Assembly: GCA_018712955.1 (NCBI GenBank)
Contig: DVGB01000039.1
Span: 1-61,885 of the forward strand
Source: Candidatus Aveggerthella stercoripullorum
Lineage (GTDB): Bacteria; Actinomycetota; Coriobacteriia; Coriobacteriales; Eggerthellaceae
DNA: 61,885 nt
Direction: 5' to 3'
Both the position numbers and the translations under genes were made by a program. Shown piece by piece: positions 1 through 8,383 of the stretch. The number at the start of each line of letters is the position of its first letter. Position 1 is the stretch's first letter. The notes under the pieces were generated by a model that saw only the letters and a program-made list of their open reading frames with translations, ran no database searches and was not told the origin of the DNA.

Positions 1-120
<120 letters not shown>

Positions 121-184
121 CAGGGCGCTTCTGTATTCTGCGCAGGACTTTGAAAAGGTGGAGTTGCTTTCGCTGCCTTTATAC

Positions 185-554
185 GGGGGCGACTGGTTTC
201 GACATGGTAGGTCAGAAGTGAGGAGCAGGTCGTGGTCTCCTCGCCACGTTAAACAGGGGTACCGTCAATTTAATTGGCAAGAACAACACTCAGAGCGCTC
301 CGGCGCTCGCCATGGCTGCTTAATTTACGCCAGGCTGTCGGCTCTTAACTTTCCCCGGTTTTGAGTTCGGCATTATCTAAGGGGAATGCTCCGCGGCACG
401 TAGTCGGTATGGCCAAGGAAAAGATTGAACCGGCTGGGGAATGCTTCGTTCGTCAACGGGCAGGGCTTTCCTGAATCTTATTCGTTGACTAAGCTTGTAG
501 AGCCTGATGGACGATCTAGTATGGACCGGAGTTCGATTCTCCGCGCCTCCACCA
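185..554 (+). ncRNA. ssrA: tmRNA (ssrA)
   Basis: Transfer-messenger RNA for trans-translation rescue of stalled ribosomes. The 5' end GGGGGCGACTGGTTTCGAC and the 3' end GGTTCGATTCTCCGCGCCTCCACCA form the tRNA-like half, with CCA encoded. The tag reading frame runs 276-323 and encodes GKNNTQSAPALAMAA then TAA, assuming the GGC at 276 is the resume codon; this is longer than the common ANDENYALAA type and ends in the expected small hydrophobic degron. It lies just downstream of 5S rRNA and is followed by a strong terminator. smpB, its protein partner, is not in the window. Confidence 0.95.
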
Positions 555-566
555 TAAGAGAACAAG

Positions 567-596
567 GCGAACTCTGGGAAGGAGTTCGCTTTTTTA
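567..596 (+). terminator. Rho-independent terminator after tmRNA
   Basis: A perfect 8-bp stem, GCGAACTC (567-574) with GAGTTCGC (582-589), is followed by a run of seven T. Confidence 0.9.
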
Positions 597-725
597 TTGT
601 GAATGAGTCCTGCGCGGCAGGCAGTTATACGGTGCAGTGGTCATGTGTGCGGGACTTTTAAGGGTGCGGTCTTTAATAACCGTTTGCAGCAGCATCTACT
701 TCGCTCTGCAATGAAATCTTTGGAG

Positions 726-731
726 TATAAT
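726..731 (+). promoter_or_regulatory. Possible -10 box upstream of the L,D-transpeptidase
   Basis: A perfect TATAAT lies about 140 bases before the chosen start codon of the next gene. No good -35 is visible at 16-18 bases upstream. This is the only promoter-like signal I see in the 273-base gap after the tmRNA terminator. Confidence 0.35.
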
Positions 732-869
732 GTTCGTCTCATTGTAGAGGCGTTGAGCCTATGTGATTGGAGCGGACATTCGGTGTAGTGATTCTTGAGG
801 ACGCTCTAGGTGCGCGATTCTTCGCTACACTGGGCAGGGCATATGGTTTACAGACTGAATTCGGAGATC

Positions 870-2456
870 ATGAACAGCAAAAAGTCTAATGCGTCGATGG
901 GCAAGCATGCGCGTATTGATTCGCCGACCCCGAAAGCTCAGGAGACTCCTGCTCCGAGCATTTCTACCCCTACACCGCGCGGTGGGTATCAACCTATGTC
1001 GAGCGCCTATGCTCCAGCGGGAGCTGAAATAGGCGGGTCGCCTTTTGCGAACAAAAAGGCGATTATCATTGCTGCCATCGTTGCGGCGGTTCTTGTTCTC
1101 ATTTATTCCGGCGTGGGCGTTTTCTTCAGCTCGCATTTTTATCCTGGCACGACGATTGGTTCGGTGGATATTTCCATGAAGAGCGGGGCGGAAGTTCGGC
1201 AGATTATCGACGATGCCGTTTCGCAGTACACGCTTACCGTCGAAGGCGATGGTCTTGAGTTTTCAATCACGTCTGCAGAAGCAGGCGCATCGCTCGATAG
1301 CGCGTCGCTTGTACGGCAACTGCTTAAGGAGAACAACCCTGCGCTTTGGCCGGCGGGACTCGCACGCGGCCATGATCTCGCTGAAAGCATGGCGCTTACT
1401 ACTGCGGGCGGTGGGCTGGGGGATCTCGTTCGTTCCCATGTTGAAGAGTTCAACACGACGGCGATCCCTTCCGAAGACGCCACGCTTGCATTTGACGAAG
1501 CTACTGCGCGGTTCGTTATCGTTCCCGAAGTGTACGGTACTGCCATCAATTCAGACGCGGTCGTCGAGTTGGTCGGCGAAGCGGTCGCTGCGATGGAAAG
1601 CTCTGTCACCATCGGCGATGACGAGTTGATCAAGCCTGAAGTCCTCGAGGATGATGAGCGTATAGTGAACGCCTGCAAAGCGGCGAATGTTATGGCGGGG
1701 ACTAATGTGACGTTCACGGTTGCGGGCACGTCCGCCGTCACGCTTGCAGCTGCCGATATTGCACCGTGGGTCGTTGTAGGCGAGGACTATTCGGTGGCTC
1801 TTGACCAGAATGCGGTTTCGGTCTGGGCTGATGCGGCGGCTGGCAAGGTCAACACGTACGGCACGACGAGGACGTACACGCGCGGCGACGGTAAGACCTG
1901 CACGGTCTCGGGGGGCGTGTACGGGTGGATTGCCGATAAGGAGACCCTGGTAGCCAACGTGACCGAGTACGTCCAGCAAGGGACGGTCGGCACGTTCGAG
2001 ATGCCGATGTCCCAGACGGCAGCCTCGTTCACGGGCGTCGGGAGCGCGGATTGGGGTTCGCGCTATGTCGATGTCGACCTGAGCGAGCAGTACGCGCGCT
2101 TCTATGACGGTGGCGGCACTATCTGGGAGTCGTCTTTCGTCTCCGGCAAGCCTGACCCGGAGATGGCGACCCCGACGGGCGTGTACGTCCTTAACGGAAA
2201 GCAGAGCCCGTCCACGCTGATCGGCTCGATGGTTCCTGAGACCGGCGAGCCTGAATACGAGACGGAAGTGCAGTACTGGATGCCGTTCGTCGGCAATGCG
2301 GTCGGGTTCCATGACGCTTCTTGGCAGCCTTCGTTCGGCGGGACGATGTATGCAGACGGCTATGGTTCGCACGGATGCATCAATCTTCCGACCGACATGG
2401 CAGCATCGCTTTACAGCATCATTGCCGCGGGCGATGTCGTGATCGTGCACAACTAG
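870..2456 (+). CDS. L,D-transpeptidase with PG-binding-like repeats
   Basis: Predicted cell-wall cross-linking enzyme that makes 3-3 peptide links in peptidoglycan. A Pro/Ser-rich cytoplasmic tail (1-60) precedes one membrane segment (about 63-86), so it is a type II membrane protein. Two regions resembling PG_binding_4 repeats follow, then a C-terminal YkuD domain whose motif YGSHGCINLP near residue 500 carries the catalytic cysteine. The start is uncertain: ATG 870 has GGAG only 3 bases upstream; GTG 810 (548 aa) has GAGGA at a better distance; ATG 843 is also in frame. I chose 870 because the product has a natural short tail. The gene stands alone and converges on ybaK. Confidence 0.88.
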   Translation: MNSKKSNASMGKHARIDSPTPKAQETPAPSISTPTPRGGYQPMSSAYAPAGAEIGGSPFANKKAIIIAAIVAAVLVLIYSGVGVFFSSHFYPGTTIGSVDISMKSGAEVRQIIDDAVSQYTLTVEGDGLEFSITSAEAGASLDSASLVRQLLKENNPALWPAGLARGHDLAESMALTTAGGGLGDLVRSHVEEFNTTAIPSEDATLAFDEATARFVIVPEVYGTAINSDAVVELVGEAVAAMESSVTIGDDELIKPEVLEDDERIVNACKAANVMAGTNVTFTVAGTSAVTLAAADIAPWVVVGEDYSVALDQNAVSVWADAAAGKVNTYGTTRTYTRGDGKTCTVSGGVYGWIADKETLVANVTEYVQQGTVGTFEMPMSQTAASFTGVGSADWGSRYVDVDLSEQYARFYDGGGTIWESSFVSGKPDPEMATPTGVYVLNGKQSPSTLIGSMVPETGEPEYETEVQYWMPFVGNAVGFHDASWQPSFGGTMYADGYGSHGCINLPTDMAASLYSIIAAGDVVIVHN

Positions 2457-2477
2457 CGTTTTGGACAGCTTGCCGCG

Positions 2478-2960
2478 TTAACGCGTAAGGTCAGCGAGCT
2501 TGAACGGAATGGCTTTGGCCAGTTCGTTCAAGCTCGTTTTAATTTGGCAGCCGATGCGGCCGCCCGAAAAATAGATGTCATCAAACAGCTCCGCCGTCTC
2601 GTCAATGGTGGTGGTGAAGAACTTCTTCATGCCGAGCGGAGAGCATCCGCCGTGAACGTAGCCTGTCAGTCCGAGCAGCTCTTTCGAGCGAACCATGCTC
2701 ACGGACTTTTCGCCCACAGCATCGGCTGCTTTCTTAAGGTCGAGCTCTTCGGCGACGGGGACAAGGAAAACAAAGTGATCGCCGCTTTTGCCGACCGTCA
2801 CGAGCGTTTTGAAGACGCAGTCCTCGTCAAGGCCGAGCAGTTGTGCAACCTCGACGCCGGAAAGCGCTTCCGTGCACTCGAACGTGCGGGAATCGTAGGA
2901 CGCGCCGACGCGCTCGAGCGCGCGCATTGCATTAGTCTTCAGGTCCGGTTTCTTCGACAT
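2478..2960 (-). CDS. ybaK: YbaK/EbsC-family Cys-tRNA(Pro) deacylase
   Basis: A 160-residue single-domain protein of the YbaK/ProX trans-editing family, which hydrolyses Cys-tRNA(Pro) mis-made by prolyl-tRNA synthetase. Family landmarks are VFKTLVTVGKSGDHFVFLVP (including the conserved FKTL lysine) and GYVHGGCSPLGMKK, a loop typical of the Cys-specific branch. Length is normal. It is encoded convergently to the L,D-transpeptidase and divergently from murI. The exact substrate (Cys- versus Ala-tRNA(Pro)) is inferred from family membership. Confidence 0.9.
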   Translation of the reverse strand: MSKKPDLKTNAMRALERVGASYDSRTFECTEALSGVEVAQLLGLDEDCVFKTLVTVGKSGDHFVFLVPVAEELDLKKAADAVGEKSVSMVRSKELLGLTGYVHGGCSPLGMKKFFTTTIDETAELFDDIYFSGGRIGCQIKTSLNELAKAIPFKLADLTR

Positions 2961-3042
2961 AGTCGGCCTTTCCGCTCGCGGCCAGTAAACGGCTTAGCAT
3001 TCGATTGTAGGACTGATGCGGGCAGGGCGCTATACTGTCTCC

Positions 3043-4038
3043 ATGGATGAACAGACGACTCAGGTACCTCACAATCAGAAACCCGGCACATCGACCGACC
3101 GTTCGCTTGCAGTGGACGAAACGTCGCGCCTTCATATCGTCGGCACGCTTCGAGAGCTTGACATGCAGCGGGACGATTCGTTCGACGATGCTCCGATCGG
3201 CGTGTTCGATTCAGGCTTCGGCGGCCTGACGGTCGTGCGCGAAATCGTCAAGGCGCTCCCCGATGAAAGCGTGGTCTATGTCGGTGACTCTGCACGGTGT
3301 CCTTACGGTCCGCGCTCGCTGGAAGAGGTTGACGGTTTTGTCCAGCAAATTGGGCGCTGGCTCGTGGGAAGGCATGTGAAGCTTATCGTTATCGCATGCA
3401 ATACGGCTACGGCAGCAGGGTTGAGGCATGCGCAGAAAACGTTCGACATTCCTGTGATCGGCGTCGTGGAGCCCGGCGCTCGTGCGGCGGCGCACACGAC
3501 GGTGAACCGCCGTGTCGGCGTGATAGCGACGAAGGCGACCATCGAGTCGGGCGCGTACGCGAAGGCCATCCGCGCTATCGATGCGGGGATTACGGTGTTT
3601 TCGACCGCTACGCCGCGCTTTGTGGAAATAGCCGAACGGGGCATCCGAATGGCGGAGGGGCCTATCGAAAGCTACACTTCGCTTGCGTCGAAGGTCTATA
3701 TCAGGCCTGCGTTCCAAGAGATTGCCCAGGATTATCTCGATCCCCTGAGGCGTTGCGGCATTGATACGCTGGTGCTGGGCTGCACGCATTATCCGCTTTT
3801 GAAGGCGCTTATTGGCGGCGTGATCGGACGCGAGGTGACGCTTATTTCTTCGGCGAAGGAGGCGGCGAAAGACGTGCGCGAAATTCTCGACCGAAAAGGG
3901 GCGCGCGCCAGCGAAGGGCATACACCTCGCTATGAGTTCTATACGACCGGGCGCGACGTCGAAGAGTTTCGCAGTTTTGGTTCGCGCGTGCTGCGTTTTC
4001 CGTTGGAGAACGTCAGCCACGTGGATTTGCCGGATTAA
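3043..4038 (+). CDS. murI: Glutamate racemase
   Basis: Converts L- to D-glutamate for peptidoglycan. The core begins with IGVFDSGFGGLTVVREI (after about 48 residues of non-conserved N terminus) and contains both catalytic cysteine motifs, VIACNTATAAG (near residue 120) and LGCTHYPLL (near 247). The final part is slightly extended. ATG 3043 was preferred to the upstream GTG/ATG options at 3016 because a TATACT box ends only six bases before it (3031-3036). There is no Shine-Dalgarno at 3043, so the message may be leaderless. rdgB follows 80 bases later on the same strand, probably in one transcript. Confidence 0.92.
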   Translation: MDEQTTQVPHNQKPGTSTDRSLAVDETSRLHIVGTLRELDMQRDDSFDDAPIGVFDSGFGGLTVVREIVKALPDESVVYVGDSARCPYGPRSLEEVDGFVQQIGRWLVGRHVKLIVIACNTATAAGLRHAQKTFDIPVIGVVEPGARAAAHTTVNRRVGVIATKATIESGAYAKAIRAIDAGITVFSTATPRFVEIAERGIRMAEGPIESYTSLASKVYIRPAFQEIAQDYLDPLRRCGIDTLVLGCTHYPLLKALIGGVIGREVTLISSAKEAAKDVREILDRKGARASEGHTPRYEFYTTGRDVEEFRSFGSRVLRFPLENVSHVDLPD

Positions 4039-4118
4039 GCACGCAGCTATAAACGAATGATTTCGCACGCCGCGTTCGCGCGGGATTCCAGCGACTGCAA
4101 TGGCAAGGAGGCATCCGT

Positions 4119-4724
4119 ATGAAAACGGTGGTAATCGCAAGCAACAATGCACATAAAATCGATGAAATTCGCGCAGCGCTCGACTTCGAAGGCTGGGAGT
4201 TCGCTTCTTTGAAGGAGGCGGGGGTGGCGTCCGATCCTGAAGAGAATGCCGAAACGTTCGAGGGCAATGCGCGCATCAAAGCGCGTGCAGCGCACGAGGT
4301 GAGCGGGCGAGCGGTTCTCGCTGACGATTCAGGTTTGGAAGTCGATGCCCTGCAAGGCGAGCCTGGAGTACGCTCGGCGCGCTATGCGGGCGTGCACGGA
4401 GACGACGCCGCCAACAATCGCAAGCTGCTTGAAAAGCTTGCGGGAATTCCGGATGCTGAGCGTACGGCACGGTTCGTGTGCGCACTCGTGTTCGTGGACG
4501 AAGACGGCACTGAGCTTACCGCGCGGGGAACGGTGGAAGGTCGCATCGGCTACGAGGAGAAGGGAACGGAAGGATTCGGCTACGATCCCCTGTTCCTTCC
4601 GGACGATTTTGGCGGTTCCCGCACGTTTGCTGAGGTTTCGCAAAGCGAAAAGACGGCTATCTCGCACCGCGGCCGTGCCCTGAATGACCTTAAAGCGCAG
4701 ATAGAAGCGCAAATGCGCCGATAA
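4119..4724 (+). CDS. rdgB: RdgB/HAM1 XTP/dITP pyrophosphatase
   Basis: House-cleaning nucleotide pyrophosphatase that removes dITP, XTP and related purines. It begins with VVIASNNAHKIDEI, the family N-terminal signature, and carries ADDSGLEVDAL, GFGYDPLF and SHRGRAL in the normal order. At 201 residues it has typical length. A strong AAGGAGG lies 7 bases before ATG 4119, which fixes the start. The murI-rdgB pairing is common in bacteria and suggests an operon. Confidence 0.95.
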   Translation: MKTVVIASNNAHKIDEIRAALDFEGWEFASLKEAGVASDPEENAETFEGNARIKARAAHEVSGRAVLADDSGLEVDALQGEPGVRSARYAGVHGDDAANNRKLLEKLAGIPDAERTARFVCALVFVDEDGTELTARGTVEGRIGYEEKGTEGFGYDPLFLPDDFGGSRTFAEVSQSEKTAISHRGRALNDLKAQIEAQMRR

Positions 4725-4835
4725 TTCACCGTGCGCTCTAGCGTTGATAGGCTGATTGCGCTACTATGAATAGCCGTCGTTTTATGCGGCTTGTCGCCCA
4801 GGGCGCTCAGAGGCCTTGGCGACGGTGGAGCATGT

Positions 4836-4912
4836 CGGGGCGTGGCGCAGTTTGGTAGCGCGCCTGCTTTGGGAGCAGGATGTCGCAGGTTCAAATCCTG
4901 TCGCCCCGACCA
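4836..4912 (+). tRNA. tRNA-Pro (anticodon TGG)
   Basis: Acceptor stem CGGGGCG (4836-4842) pairs with CGCCCCG (4902-4908). The anticodon loop reads TTTGGGA with TGG, the T arm GGTTCAAATCC is standard, and CCA is encoded at 4910-4912. Confidence 0.96.
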
Positions 4913-4949
4913 CTTTTTGGTTTTGCCTGCAAGGAGGGCAGAACTGAGG

Positions 4950-4955
4950 TATAAT
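4950..4955 (+). promoter_or_regulatory. -10 box for tRNA-Gly
   Basis: TATAAT 16 bases before the tRNA-Gly gene. The -35 region is poor; the nearest TTGCCT (4923-4928) is 21 bases away. It may allow tRNA-Gly to be transcribed independently of tRNA-Pro. Confidence 0.5.
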
Positions 4956-4970
4956 AGCCGCTCTACGATT

Positions 4971-5044
4971 GCGGGCGTAGTTCAATGGTAGAACCTGAGC
5001 CTTCCAAGCTCATGACGCGGGTTCGATTCCCGTCGCCCGCTCCA
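4971..5044 (+). tRNA. tRNA-Gly (anticodon TCC)
   Basis: Acceptor stem GCGGGCG (4971-4977) pairs with CGCCCGC. The anticodon loop CTTCCAA gives TCC, the T arm GGTTCGATTCC is standard, and CCA is encoded at 5042-5044. Confidence 0.96.
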
Positions 5045-5053
5045 CGAAATGCC

Positions 5054-5084
5054 AGGCCAGCAGCTTATGTCGCTGGCCTTTTTT
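5054..5084 (+). terminator. Terminator after tRNA-Gly
   Basis: A perfect stem AGGCCAGC (5054-5061)/GCTGGCCT (5072-5079) is followed by a T run to 5084. Confidence 0.9.
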
Positions 5085-5270
5085 GTGCGTGCGTAAAACA
5101 GTGCGCAAAAGGTGCGCCAAATCCGGCGAAAAGATCGGCCTTGGGCGCGAAATCCCCGCACGATAGGGGGAGTTCGGTAGGGCGCTCACGTGCCCTCGCG
5201 CAGCGACGTTTGCGTCAAGGTGTGCTCTTTCTGGGAGCAGGCTTCGCGGCCTGTTCCCGTGCTTCTGGTT

Positions 5271-5279
5271 TGCTACAAT
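5271..5279 (+). promoter_or_regulatory. Extended -10 promoter of prfB
   Basis: TGCTACAAT (TG-n-TACAAT) lies about 60 bases before the prfB start, in the otherwise featureless stretch 5085-5339. The -35 (around TGTTCC) is weak, as is usual for extended -10 promoters. Confidence 0.5.
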
Positions 5280-5339
5280 GAAAAATCCGGGCATGCGTCC
5301 GGATGTGAGACGATTCCTGAGAGGATGCGCACTTCCTTC

Positions 5340-6437
5340 ATGAGCGACAAGGAACATAAGGAGGTCGAGCAGGCTGCCGAGCGTGTGGAGGCCGCACGCG
5401 CATACCTGCATATCGACGACAAGACGGAGCAGCTTGCCGTTTTGGACAAAGAGATTTCCTCGCCTGACTTCTGGGATGACGCGAGCCATGCCCAGGACGT
5501 CTCCAAGCAGGCGAGCAATCTTCGCGACACTCTTGAATCCTACGATCGGGCGTGTGCGCTTTTGGACGATGCGCGGGCTGCTGCGGATTTGGCCGAGGAA
5601 GACCCTGCGTTCGGCGACGAGCTTGAATCGGTGCTTTCCGACCTGGATGCCATGCTCGATCAGTTCGAGATTGATTCTTGGTTCTCCGGCCAGTTCGATG
5701 GGGGAGACGCCATCGTGACGGTAAATCCCGGGTCGGGCGGGCTTGAGGCGCAAGACTGGACCGAAATGCTCTACCGCATGTACACCCGCTATGCCGAAAA
5801 GAAAGGCTGGAAGCTCAAAGTGCTCGATGTGGTGCCAGGCGCCGACCAGGTGGGCCTTGACCGCGCAAGCTTCCAGGTGGAAGGCAAGAACGTCTACGGC
5901 ATGCTTCGCAGCGAATCGGGCGTCCATCGCTTGGTGCGCATTTCGCCCACGGACGACAAAAAGCGCCGTCACACCACGTTTGCGAGCGTCGAAGTGCTCC
6001 CGGTCCTTCCTGACGACATCGAGGTGGACTTGAACCCTGCCGACGTTCGCGTGGACGTCTACCGCTCCAGTGGACCAGGCGGACAGTGCGTCAACACGAC
6101 CGATTCTGCCGTGCGCCTCACGCACCAGCCGACAGGCATCGTCGTGACGTGCCAGAACGAAAAGTCACAGCTGCAGAACAAAGAGGCAGCATTCCGCGTG
6201 CTCCGTGCGAAGCTCTATGAGCTCGAAGAGCGCAAAAGGGAAGCAGAGCTTGAAGAGCTGCGCGGCGAGCGCATGGACAATTCGTTCGGCAGCCAGATTA
6301 GAAACTATGTGCTATACCCCTACCAGCTGGTGAAAGACCTTCGAAGCGGCATTGAGACGGGAAACGTCGATGCCGTGCTGGACGGGGATATCGATGACTT
6401 CGTCATCGGCTATCATCGGCATCAGGCAGCCCAGTAA
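5340..6437 (+). CDS. prfB: Peptide chain release factor 2
   Basis: RF2 terminates translation at UGA and UAA. The 365-residue product has the normal layout: N-terminal helical domain, codon-recognition domain, catalytic SSGPGGQCVN loop (the GGQ that enters the peptidyl-transferase centre) and the C-terminal GSQIRNYVLYPYQLVKD segment. The reading frame is continuous: where many RF2 genes carry the CTTTGA programmed frameshift, this gene reads AYLHIDD. The discriminator tripeptide expected to be SPF reads SPT (5943-5951). ATG 5340 was chosen because it aligns with the family start; the Shine-Dalgarno is poor (GAGAGGA about 14 bases upstream). An in-frame upstream extension to 5190 exists and is not conserved-looking. 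Confidence 0.93.
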   Translation: MSDKEHKEVEQAAERVEAARAYLHIDDKTEQLAVLDKEISSPDFWDDASHAQDVSKQASNLRDTLESYDRACALLDDARAAADLAEEDPAFGDELESVLSDLDAMLDQFEIDSWFSGQFDGGDAIVTVNPGSGGLEAQDWTEMLYRMYTRYAEKKGWKLKVLDVVPGADQVGLDRASFQVEGKNVYGMLRSESGVHRLVRISPTDDKKRRHTTFASVEVLPVLPDDIEVDLNPADVRVDVYRSSGPGGQCVNTTDSAVRLTHQPTGIVVTCQNEKSQLQNKEAAFRVLRAKLYELEERKREAELEELRGERMDNSFGSQIRNYVLYPYQLVKDLRSGIETGNVDAVLDGDIDDFVIGYHRHQAAQ

Positions 6438-6450
6438 GAAAGGGAAGACT

Positions 6451-7278
6451 GTGAACGTAGAGGAACTGGAAGTCAAGGCGAACGATATCCGGAAGGACAT
6501 CGTCCGCATGATCGCCGAAGCGGGCAGCGGGCATCCGGGCGGATCGCTTTCCAGCGCGGACATGCTGTGCGCGCTGTACTTCGGCGAAGTGCTCTGCCAT
6601 GACCCGAAGAATCCGGAGGACGAGACGCGCGACCGCTTTGTCCTCTCCAAGGGACATGCCGCTCCGGCGTTGTACGCGACGCTGGCTGAGGCGGGGTACT
6701 TCCCGGTCGAGGAGCTCATGACGCTGCGCAAGCTCGGGAGCCGCCTGCAGGGACACCCCGACTCGAAGAAGCTTCCTGGCGTGGAAGTCAGCACCGGCTC
6801 TCTGGGCCAGGGCCTTTCCACGGCTGCGGGCATGGCGTGCGGCCTGCGCTTGGCAGGCAGCGACGCGTCGGTATTCTGCCTGCTGGGAGACGGCGAATGC
6901 CAGGAAGGCCAGGTATGGGAGGCGGCTATGTTCGCTGCCCACCAGAAGCTTGACAACCTGATCGCCATCGTCGACCACAACCACCTGCAGATCGACGGTC
7001 GCATTGAAGACGTCTGCTCGCCCGAAAGCCTGGCGGCGAAGTTCGAGGCGTTCGGCTGGCAGGTCTTTACCTGCGATGGCAACGATATGTCCGAGCTCCT
7101 GTTCACGTTCACGGCGGTGAAGGCGGCAAAGGACAGCAGGCCGAAGGCGATCATCGCCGAGACGACGAAGGGCAAAGGCGTGAGCTACATGGAGGGCCAG
7201 GCCGGATGGCATGGCAAAGCGCCGAAGCCTGAAGAGCTGGAGATTGCCCTGTCCGACCTGAGCAAGAAGGAGGCCTAA
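6451..7278 (+). CDS. Transketolase, N-terminal subunit
   Basis: The thiamine-diphosphate-binding half of a split transketolase (275 residues) of the non-oxidative pentose phosphate pathway. It contains SGHPGGSLSSADML, LSKGHAAPALYA, STGSLGQGLS and the cofactor/Mg motif LLGDGECQEGQ with a following VDHNHLQIDG. GTG 6451 follows AGAAAGGGAAG and sits 14 bases after prfB. The C-terminal subunit gene begins one base after its stop, so the two are certainly cotranscribed and probably translationally coupled. Confidence 0.93.
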   Translation: MNVEELEVKANDIRKDIVRMIAEAGSGHPGGSLSSADMLCALYFGEVLCHDPKNPEDETRDRFVLSKGHAAPALYATLAEAGYFPVEELMTLRKLGSRLQGHPDSKKLPGVEVSTGSLGQGLSTAAGMACGLRLAGSDASVFCLLGDGECQEGQVWEAAMFAAHQKLDNLIAIVDHNHLQIDGRIEDVCSPESLAAKFEAFGWQVFTCDGNDMSELLFTFTAVKAAKDSRPKAIIAETTKGKGVSYMEGQAGWHGKAPKPEELEIALSDLSKKEA

Positions 7279-7279
7279 C

Positions 7280-8221
7280 GTGGCAGCTGAGAAGAAAGCG
7301 ACGCGCGCTGCCTTCGGCGCGACTTTGGCGGAGCTTGCGGCGGCGGGCATGCCGGTCGTGGCCGTCGACGCCGACCTGTCCGGTTCCACCACGACGAAGA
7401 AGTTCGCCACGGCGGCAGAAGAGAACGAACCCCGCCTTTTCAACGTCGGCATTGCCGAACAGAACATGATCGACGTGGCGGCTGGTTTGTCCCTGACGGG
7501 CAATGTGGCGTTCACGGGCTCCTTTGCCGTGTTCGGTACGGGGCGCGTTTACGACCAGATTCGCAATACGGTCTGCTATTCGAACTTGAACGTCAAGATT
7601 GCCCCGACGCATGCGGGCGTTTCCGTCGGTCCTGACGGCGGCAGCCATCAGATGCTCGAGGACATTGCGCTCATGCGCGTGCTGCCGAACATGCGCGTGC
7701 TCGTGCCGGCGGACTACGATGCGTGCGTTGCCGCGTTGAAGCTGGCGGCGGAGACGCCGGGGCCGGTGTACGTGCGCATGGGCCGTGCTTCCGTCCCCTG
7801 CGTCTACGAACCGGGCTGCACCCTGGAGATCGGCGGATCCCGGACGCTGCGCGAAGGCTCCGACGTGACCATCATTGCGTGCGGTGTCGAAGTGAACGAA
7901 GCGCTGATTGCGGCCGACCATCTGGCCGAAGAGGGAATCCAGGCGGAGGTTATCGACGCGTATTCCGTGAAGCCGCTCGATGAGGCTGCCATCCTCGCGT
8001 CTGCTGCGAAAACCGGTCGCGTGGTCGTGGCGGAAGAGCATTCCGTCATCGGCGGTCTGGGCGCAGCGGTCTGTGCGCTGCTTTCCGAGAAGCAGCCTAC
8101 GCGCACGGCTCTGGTCGGCGTGCGCGACCAGTTCGGCACTTCCGGCGAGTTCGAAGAGCTGATGCGCCACTTCGGTCTTGACGCACAGGCTATCGAAGAG
8201 GCAGTGCGCAGCCTGCAGTAG
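7280..8221 (+). CDS. Transketolase, C-terminal subunit
   Basis: The pyrimidine-binding and C-terminal domains of the split transketolase (313 residues). The N terminus begins the Transket_pyr domain (KKATRAAFGATLAELAAAG); NVGIAEQNMIDVAAGLS carries the conserved glutamate that activates the cofactor; SVGPDGGSHQMLEDIALMR matches family positions, and the C-terminal regulatory domain ends in VRDQFGTSGEFEEL. GTG 7280 is used, one base after the preceding stop. Works as a complex with the upstream subunit. Confidence 0.93.
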   Translation: MAAEKKATRAAFGATLAELAAAGMPVVAVDADLSGSTTTKKFATAAEENEPRLFNVGIAEQNMIDVAAGLSLTGNVAFTGSFAVFGTGRVYDQIRNTVCYSNLNVKIAPTHAGVSVGPDGGSHQMLEDIALMRVLPNMRVLVPADYDACVAALKLAAETPGPVYVRMGRASVPCVYEPGCTLEIGGSRTLREGSDVTIIACGVEVNEALIAADHLAEEGIQAEVIDAYSVKPLDEAAILASAAKTGRVVVAEEHSVIGGLGAAVCALLSEKQPTRTALVGVRDQFGTSGEFEELMRHFGLDAQAIEEAVRSLQ

Positions 8222-8262
8222 CCTTTCTGCAAACATAATCCAGGCACGCAGGTGCAATATGA

Positions 8263-8294
8263 AACGAGGCCCCGACATATGCCGGGGCCTCGTT
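8263..8294. terminator. Hairpin terminator between convergent genes
   Basis: A perfect 12-bp stem AACGAGGCCCCG (8263-8274)/CGGGGCCTCGTT (8283-8294) with an 8-base loop. No long T tract follows, so its efficiency is uncertain. Its position suits termination of the transketolase transcript. Confidence 0.7.
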
Positions 8295-8340
8295 GCGTCA
8301 AGGCGGCCAGAGGCAAACCTCCGGGATGCGCCTTTGGGCA

Positions 8341-8379
8341 TTTGAGGACGCTCTCTCCGCTTGCAGGAGCGTCCTCAAA
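8341..8379. terminator. Second hairpin, likely end of the symporter transcript
   Basis: A perfect 13-bp stem TTTGAGGACGCTC (8341-8353)/GAGCGTCCTCAAA (8367-8379) lies immediately after the stop codon of the minus-strand symporter gene. Confidence 0.65.
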
Positions 8380-8383
8380 CGTG

